In this document: positions 59,379 through 64,000 of the stretch, piece by piece
How positions within the stretch are numbered: the stretch's first letter is position 1
How the letters are laid out: every line of letters starts with the position of its first letter
NCBI RefSeq assembly: GCF_040493455.1
Contig: NZ_JANFDA010000004.1
Span: forward strand, 62,001-126,000
Direction: 5' to 3'
Length of the DNA: 64,000 bases
DNA from: Microcosmobacter sp040493455
GTDB taxonomy: Bacteria; Bacteroidota; Bacteroidia; Flavobacteriales; Flavobacteriaceae
Position numbers and translations under genes: made by a program
Notes under the pieces: model-generated
What the model saw: the letters and a program-made list of their open reading frames with translations, nothing else
The model's database searches: none
What the model was told of the DNA's origin: nothing

Positions 59379-61409
59379 ATGAATATCCTAAAATCAACAT
59401 TTTCAACTAAATATAACACAGCCCCTTTTTCAAAAATAAATACTGAAGATTTCAAGCCTGCAATCATTCATTGTATTGAGGAAGCTAAGTCCGAAATCGA
59501 CACCATAACTAATAATGAAGAGGCAGCAACTTTTGAAAACACCATTGAAGCTTTGGAGTATTCTGGTGAGCAGTTAGATAGAGTTACCAGTATTTTTTTC
59601 AATTTGAATTCTGCTGAAACCAATGAAGACATTCAAAAGATTGCTCAAGAGGTATCACCACTACTTTCAGAATTCAGTAATGATATTACCCTCAACGAAG
59701 GGCTTTTCAAAAGAGTAAAAGCTGTATACGATATTAAGGATACTTTAAACCTTACTACGGAACAGCAAACACTTCTCGATAAAAAGTATAAGAGCTTCTC
59801 AAGAAATGGTGCCAACTTACCTGAAGACGATAAGCAAAAATTGAGAGCCATTGACAAAGAATTGAGCCAACTGAAACTGAAGTTTGGTGAAAATGTCCTG
59901 GCAGAGACGAATGCTTTTGAATTATTGATTACTGATGAAAGTGATTTAAGCGGATTACCAGAAGGCGCAAAAGAGGCAGCAAAGCAAATGGCAGAAGCTA
60001 AAGGTAAGCAAGGTTGGATGATTACACTCGATTATCCTAGCTACATTCCATTTATGACCTATGCTGATAGCAGAGCCCTTAGAGAACAACTTTCAAAAGC
60101 CTTTGGCAGCAAGGGTTTCAAAAATAATGACTTAGACAATCAGAATATTGTCTTACGAATCGCAGCACTTCGTTATCAACGTGCACAACTTTTGGGTTAT
60201 AATACACATGCGCATTTTGTTTTAGAAGAACGCATGGCTGAGACTCCTGAAAAAGTTCAAGAATTTCTGAATGATCTATTAGAAAAATCTAAGCCTGCTG
60301 CTGAAAGAGAGTTTAAGGCTTTGGAAAATTTTGCTAACAAACTAGATGGTATTGATACACTTCAAAAATGGGATTCTGCCTATTATTCAGAAAAACTAAA
60401 ACAAGAGTTGTTCAATCTTGATGATGAAAAACTGAAACCATACTTTAAACTAGAAAATGTTATTGATGGTGCTTTCGAGACCGCAACAAAATTGTTTGGC
60501 TTACACTTTAAAGAAGTTAATGATATTGACAAATATCATGAAGATGTATTGACTTACGAAGTACTCAACGATGATGGTGATTTAGTTTCAATATTCTATG
60601 CCGATTTTTTCCCTAGACCAGGAAAACGCAATGGTGCTTGGATGACTTCTTTTAAACCGCAAATGGTAAAGAATAACGTCAATGAAAGACCACATGTGTC
60701 TATCGTATGCAACTTTACGAAACCAACTAAGAGCAAACCTTCATTATTAACTTTCAATGAGGTTAGAACCTTGTTTCACGAGTTTGGTCATGCCTTGCAT
60801 GGTATGCTGGCAGACACTACCTATCCAAGTTTATCTGGCACGAATGTCTATTGGGATTTTGTAGAATTACCTAGTCAAGTACTAGAAAACTGGTGTTACG
60901 AAAAAGAAACTTTAGAGTTATTTGCAAAGCATTATGAGACTGGAGAGTTGATTCCTATGGAATTGGTTGAAAAAATCAAAGAATCTGCAACATTCAATGA
61001 AGGTATACAAACCCTGAGACAATTGAGTTTTGGACTTTTAGATATGAGCTGGCATGGTATTGACCCAACAAGTATAACTAATGTAAAGCAACACGAAGAA
61101 AAAGCTTTTGAGTCTACGCAATTGTATCCAGATGTAACAAGCAATTGTATGAGTACGGCTTTTTCACACATATTCCAAGGTGGATATTCATCTGGATATT
61201 ATAGCTACAAATGGGCTGAAGTCCTAGACGCTGATGCTTTTGAATATTTTAAAGAAGAAGGTATCTTCAATAAAGAGGTTGCAAACAAGTTCAAAGACAA
61301 TGTACTTTCTAGAGGCGGTACCGAAAACCCAATGACCTTGTACAAGCGTTTTAGAGGCCAAGCACCTAAGCCTGAAGCCCTATTGAAAAGAGCCGGGTTG
61401 ATATCATAA
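59379..61409 (+). CDS. M3 family metallopeptidase (oligopeptidase A / Dcp type)
   Basis: A 676-residue zinc metallopeptidase of family M3, which cleaves short peptides. The zinc motif HEFGH is at residues 467-471 in LFHEFGHALHGML, with the third ligand expected in the Glu of DFVELPSQVLENW. The long helical N-terminal part (about 1-250) is typical of the family. No signal peptide is seen, so it is likely cytoplasmic. It resembles both peptidyl-dipeptidase Dcp and oligopeptidase A; I do not separate them. Confidence 0.94.
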   Translation: MNILKSTFSTKYNTAPFSKINTEDFKPAIIHCIEEAKSEIDTITNNEEAATFENTIEALEYSGEQLDRVTSIFFNLNSAETNEDIQKIAQEVSPLLSEFSNDITLNEGLFKRVKAVYDIKDTLNLTTEQQTLLDKKYKSFSRNGANLPEDDKQKLRAIDKELSQLKLKFGENVLAETNAFELLITDESDLSGLPEGAKEAAKQMAEAKGKQGWMITLDYPSYIPFMTYADSRALREQLSKAFGSKGFKNNDLDNQNIVLRIAALRYQRAQLLGYNTHAHFVLEERMAETPEKVQEFLNDLLEKSKPAAEREFKALENFANKLDGIDTLQKWDSAYYSEKLKQELFNLDDEKLKPYFKLENVIDGAFETATKLFGLHFKEVNDIDKYHEDVLTYEVLNDDGDLVSIFYADFFPRPGKRNGAWMTSFKPQMVKNNVNERPHVSIVCNFTKPTKSKPSLLTFNEVRTLFHEFGHALHGMLADTTYPSLSGTNVYWDFVELPSQVLENWCYEKETLELFAKHYETGELIPMELVEKIKESATFNEGIQTLRQLSFGLLDMSWHGIDPTSITNVKQHEEKAFESTQLYPDVTSNCMSTAFSHIFQGGYSSGYYSYKWAEVLDADAFEYFKEEGIFNKEVANKFKDNVLSRGGTENPMTLYKRFRGQAPKPEALLKRAGLIS

Positions 61410-61492
61410 AAAAGGAATGGTTTTTGTGTTTTAACGTGAAGGTTAAACGAACACCTATATAATTACTATCTATTAATCAAAATACAAAACGA

Positions 61493-62014
61493 ATGAAAAA
61501 TTTGGCCCTAATTTTAACCTTACTTCTTTTGGTAAGTTGTAACAATGATGACGAAAACAATAATATAACTAGTGAAACGCAAATTGATTTAGTTACAGGG
61601 ATTAATGTCAGACAAGATGAATTTTCCACTCCAATACAATTAGGAAACCCAAATGTTTTTACCAACAATCAATTTATTACCTTTCCAAATCCAGCTACTG
61701 AAGCTTTAAGTCTATTGTCACCTCAGGGTATTACTGATGTTTGGATTGTACCAGCCAATGCAGATAAGATATATCAAGAAACAAATTTTAGTTCAATATT
61801 AAACTCTGACTTGTATGCTGAAACTTTAATTCAGCAGAATACTGAATTGGGATTTTCTGATCTGAATTCAACTAACCTTATTCTGAATTTAGAAGACTTA
61901 TCTTCTGGATATTACAAGGTTTTTGTTAAAATCAATGGATCTATATTTTGGGAAAATATCTATATCGCAGGCAATAATTTTGAAATTGATGATCTGATAA
62001 ATTATTGGAATTAA
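61493..62014 (+). CDS. Small lipoprotein with a T9SS-tail-like domain
   Basis: A 173-residue lipoprotein; the signal peptide ends in LLLVSC with Cys16, followed by an Asn/Asp/Glu-rich linker. The rest, about residues 60-160, reads like a type A T9SS sorting domain: ITFPNPATEALSLLSP, a VWIVPA strand and LEDLSSGYYKVFVKING. A normal sorting domain sits behind a large cargo at the C terminus; here it makes up most of a lipoprotein and is followed by an extra 15 residues. The role is unknown; it may simply share the fold. Confidence 0.7.
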   Translation: MKNLALILTLLLLVSCNNDDENNNITSETQIDLVTGINVRQDEFSTPIQLGNPNVFTNNQFITFPNPATEALSLLSPQGITDVWIVPANADKIYQETNFSSILNSDLYAETLIQQNTELGFSDLNSTNLILNLEDLSSGYYKVFVKINGSIFWENIYIAGNNFEIDDLINYWN

Positions 62015-62056
62015 AACCGAACAATAATAGATAATTGCTAAAGGCGTTCATAATAT

Positions 62057-62839
62057 ATGCGTATTGCTAAATATTTTGGACACTTAATTTTCATTCTATT
62101 CTTAACAGTATTGACCCAAGTTGGAGGTATTGTTTGGTTACTTTCACTATACATTGCGCATAAATTCAAAAAGAAAAAGCGTTTTGTGTTTCCAATACTA
62201 TATTTGGTATTCAGTTTAGCGATTATTCCTCCTTTAGCAAGTTTGGCTGGACGCGAACAATTGCCTTTAACTAGAGATGAACTTAAACCCAGAAACTGGA
62301 TATATCCTTTACTTAACAGAAATTATGTAACGCCAGAGCTCCAAAAGCTCTTGGATGATGCTTCAACGAATCTTACAAAGCAGGGAATCACCATAACCTA
62401 TTTAGATGCATCGTTTCCATTTATTGACGGTTTTTCACTCTTACCTCATCTAAGCCATAACGATGGGAAAAAAGTAGACCTTTCGTTTATGTACAAAGAC
62501 AAGAATGGGAAACTAACTAACAAAAAACCATCCACATCTGGTTATGGAACATACGTAAATAAGGATAACAACCAAACCAATTCATATTGTAAGAATAGCG
62601 GATACTGGCAATACGATTTTCCTAAATACTTAACTTTTGGCTCTAGAAATGATATTACATTCAGCAAAGAACATACTAGAATTTTAATCAAAGAACTTCT
62701 CTCCTATCATTCAACTCAAAAAATCTTTATTGAACCTTACCTTAAGCAAAGTCTAGGTTTTGAGAACGAATCCAAAGTTAAATTTCATGGTTGTAAAGCT
62801 GTACGCCATGATGATCATATACATTTACAAATAAAATAG
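62057..62839 (+). CDS. Membrane-anchored LAS-type metallopeptidase-like protein
   Basis: A 260-residue protein with two hydrophobic helices (about 10-34 and 44-64) and a C-terminal periplasmic domain. That domain has the zinc-site layout of the LAS (M15/M74) peptidoglycan peptidases: His134 and Asp141 in SHNDGKKVD, matching H-x2-G-x3-D, and a final HxH at residues 254-256 in HDDHIHLQIK. It may therefore cut peptide crosslinks in peptidoglycan. I know no characterised member with this architecture; assignment rests on the motifs. Confidence 0.65.
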   Translation: MRIAKYFGHLIFILFLTVLTQVGGIVWLLSLYIAHKFKKKKRFVFPILYLVFSLAIIPPLASLAGREQLPLTRDELKPRNWIYPLLNRNYVTPELQKLLDDASTNLTKQGITITYLDASFPFIDGFSLLPHLSHNDGKKVDLSFMYKDKNGKLTNKKPSTSGYGTYVNKDNNQTNSYCKNSGYWQYDFPKYLTFGSRNDITFSKEHTRILIKELLSYHSTQKIFIEPYLKQSLGFENESKVKFHGCKAVRHDDHIHLQIK

Positions 62840-62852
62840 CTTACTTTCTTAT

Positions 62853-62923
62853 TGTCATTCAGAAGGCGTGAAACGACTGAAGAATCTTTTATAATTAGAT
62901 TTCTAATTTCATTCTGAATGACA
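62853..62923. repeat. REP-like element with 12-bp terminal inverted repeats
   Basis: The ends TGTCATTCAGAA (62853-62864) and TTCTGAATGACA (62912-62923) are perfectly complementary. The interior holds GAAGAATCTTTT. It lies between the LAS peptidase-like gene and the operator of the GbsR gene and could fold into a long hairpin. Confidence 0.7.
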
Positions 62924-62938
62924 TTACAGAAAAAATAA

Positions 62939-62960
62939 ACTTTCACTAATTATTGAAAGT
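62939..62960. promoter_or_regulatory. Palindromic operator candidate upstream of the GbsR gene
   Basis: ACTTTCA and TGAAAGT are separated by 8 bp, and the outer bases A and T extend each arm to 8. The same arms and spacing occur at 63525-63546. The right arm overlaps the expected -33 position of the promoter at 62974-62981. Confidence 0.65.
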
Positions 62961-62973
62961 TTAAAAATTTTTA

Positions 62974-62981
62974 TATATTTG
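62974..62981 (+). promoter_or_regulatory. Promoter -7 element of the GbsR gene
   Basis: TATATTTG, an exact TAnnTTTG match, with TTG at 62953-62955 18 bp upstream inside the operator. The start would be about 20 bp before the GTG start codon. Confidence 0.65.
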
Positions 62982-63006
62982 TTCTGTAAAGCAATAACAA
63001 AACAAC

Positions 63007-63510
63007 GTGGAATATCAAGAAGCAAAAGAAAAATTTATCAGTACCTGGGGAAGTTTGGGCTCGCTTTGGGGCATCAATAAAGCCATGGCACAGATACAAG
63101 CACTTTTGTTTATCTCTACCAAACCCCTCTCAATGGAAGATATTATGGAGCAGTTGAAAATATCTAGAGGCAATACCAGCATGAACCTTAGACAGCTTAT
63201 GGATTGGGGAATTGTCACTAAAGAATTGATTCCTGGAGAACGTAGAGAATACTTTACTACTGAAAAAGACGTACAAGAATTGGCAAGAATCATTGCAAAA
63301 GAACGTAGTCGTAGAGAAATAAAACCAGTAATTAAAGTCCTAAAAGACGTATCGAGCATAAAAAATGATAAATCTGCAGAAACCAAAGAATTAATTAAGC
63401 AAACTAAGGCTTTGCATGATCTAACTGAAAACGCTGATAAAATCATTAACAAACTAGTGAATCAGGAACAAAACTGGATGACCAAAACCATTATGAAATT
63501 GTTCAAATAA
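63007..63510 (+). CDS. GbsR/MarR family transcriptional regulator
   Basis: A 167-residue winged-helix regulator of the GbsR type. The N-terminal segment FISTWGSLGSLWGINKAMAQIQALLFIS is family-typical, and the helix-turn-helix is SMEDIMEQLKISRGNTSMNLRQLMDWGIV with a wing at GERREYF. The C-terminal helices mediate dimerisation. The start is GTG at 63007. A matching palindrome lies before this gene and before the next, which suggests autoregulation and control of the membrane gene downstream. The inducer is unknown. Confidence 0.9.
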   Translation: MEYQEAKEKFISTWGSLGSLWGINKAMAQIQALLFISTKPLSMEDIMEQLKISRGNTSMNLRQLMDWGIVTKELIPGERREYFTTEKDVQELARIIAKERSRREIKPVIKVLKDVSSIKNDKSAETKELIKQTKALHDLTENADKIINKLVNQEQNWMTKTIMKLFK

Positions 63511-63524
63511 TTTTTTTAAATCAT

Positions 63525-63546
63525 ACTTTCAATTTTTTCTGAAAGT
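63525..63546. promoter_or_regulatory. Second operator candidate before the downstream membrane gene
   Basis: ACTTTCA-N8-TGAAAGT, followed by TTTAAAA as at the first site. It lies between the regulator stop codon (63510) and the next start codon (63563). Confidence 0.6.
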
Positions 63547-63562
63547 TTAAAATATAAGAAAA

Positions 63563-63916
63563 ATGAAAATATTTAAATCTACTCTCTATAAAATCAACAT
63601 AGCATTAATAATTATTAATACGCTACTTATCATCATTCCCTATTATGCACTTTTATTCTTAATGGTTCTTGGAGCTTGTCAAGTTCTATTAGCATTAATC
63701 ATTGGACTTTTCTTAAATCAGTTAGATAAAGACGGAAAGATCAAATGGATAATCTATATGGTTTTGACATCCATAGTTTTATCTACTATGTATTTAACTG
63801 GCAAACAAATATTGAAACTTGACTTTGCAGCAGTAATGATCTGCATGTTCATATCTATCGGTCTGGCTTTCTTAAACCTAAACATCACTTATTTATTCTC
63901 TAAAAATGAATCTTAA
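63563..63916 (+). CDS. Small membrane protein
   Basis: A 117-residue protein with four predicted membrane helices (about 12-29, 31-52, 62-81 and 88-110). I do not recognise a family. It directly follows the GbsR-type regulator and a copy of its operator candidate, so it is probably a target gene. Its last codons overlap the start of the next gene by 11 bases. Confidence 0.65.
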   Translation: MKIFKSTLYKINIALIIINTLLIIIPYYALLFLMVLGACQVLLALIIGLFLNQLDKDGKIKWIIYMVLTSIVLSTMYLTGKQILKLDFAAVMICMFISIGLAFLNLNITYLFSKNES

Positions 63917-64000
63917 TATCATTACATACATCATCTATTTACCCATCATTTGTTTCATAATGATTAAGATAGGTTGGCTGTTTTATAAGAATGGTGAAGT
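63906..64000 (+). CDS. Start of a membrane protein gene, cut by the window end
   Basis: The frame opening with ATG at 63906 overlaps the previous gene by 11 bp and runs to the window end (31 complete codons). The peptide has one strong hydrophobic helix (IITYIIYLPIICFIMIKIGW) followed by LFYKNGEV. The overlap implies coupling with the upstream membrane gene. The full gene lies outside the window. Confidence 0.65.
   Translation, partial: MNLNIITYIIYLPIICFIMIKIGWLFYKNGE

Overview
The window is chromosomal DNA of a member of the Flavobacteriaceae (Bacteroidota). The evidence is the merged str-S10-spc-alpha ribosomal protein cluster followed by carA and eno, SusC/SusD outer-membrane genes, type IX secretion (T9SS) C-terminal sorting domains, promoters with the Bacteroidota -7 element TAnnTTTG, low G+C content and almost no Shine-Dalgarno sequences. 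The genus cannot be fixed from the sequence alone; protein sequences look like those of marine Flavobacteriaceae. There is no prophage, transposase, CRISPR array or rRNA operon.

Layout. (1) 0-5.6 kb, minus strand: a DUF5995 protein, tRNA-Gly(TCC), a GNAT acetyltransferase, an arginine-deiminase-fold hydrolase, citrate synthase, and a two-gene membrane module (transglutaminase-like protein plus DUF350 protein). (2) 5.6-8.2 kb, minus: enolase and carA, each with its own terminator. (3) 8.3-25.8 kb, minus: 30 translation, transcription and secretion genes from rpsL to rplQ, including fusA, secY, infA, rpmJ and rpoA. Most neighbours lie 2-25 bp apart. The few longer spacers (22224-22447, 15919-15987, 11200-11304, 10616-10815, 9913-10009, 8766-8919) are highly structured. 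(4) 25.9-37.2 kb: an Omp85-like outer-membrane protein, an orphan SusC-SusD-lipoprotein operon, an FG-GAP/ASPIC protein and an arylsulfotransferase-like protein, the last two carrying T9SS tails. This is the cell-surface region. (5) 37.3-47.5 kb: housekeeping genes on both strands (rlmB, rhomboid protease, rarA, a YjjG-type nucleotidase, a polysaccharide deacetylase-like protein, radC, mpl, a TPR protein). (6) 47.6-54.0 kb: one very large alpha-2-macroglobulin-like gene with a SusC-type domain inserted. (7) 54.1-59.2 kb: DoxX, DUF4136, obgE, a fused hypoxanthine phosphoribosyltransferase-adenylate kinase, purK and purE, which is a purine-nucleotide neighbourhood. (8) 59.4-64 kb: M3 peptidase, small envelope proteins, a LAS-type metallopeptidase, and a GbsR/MarR regulator followed by membrane genes, the last one cut by the window edge.

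The most unusual signals are non-coding. Several intergenic spacers consist of degenerate 7-bp tandem arrays, in the clearest case two opposed arrays filling a 105-bp spacer exactly. A second family, palindromic REP-like elements, occurs between genes and also in frame inside the macroglobulin gene, and one copy fills the gap between the HPRT-adenylate kinase gene and obgE. The GbsR-type regulator and the gene after it share an identical spaced palindrome, which is a good operator candidate. No stretch longer than 300 bp lacks a gene.
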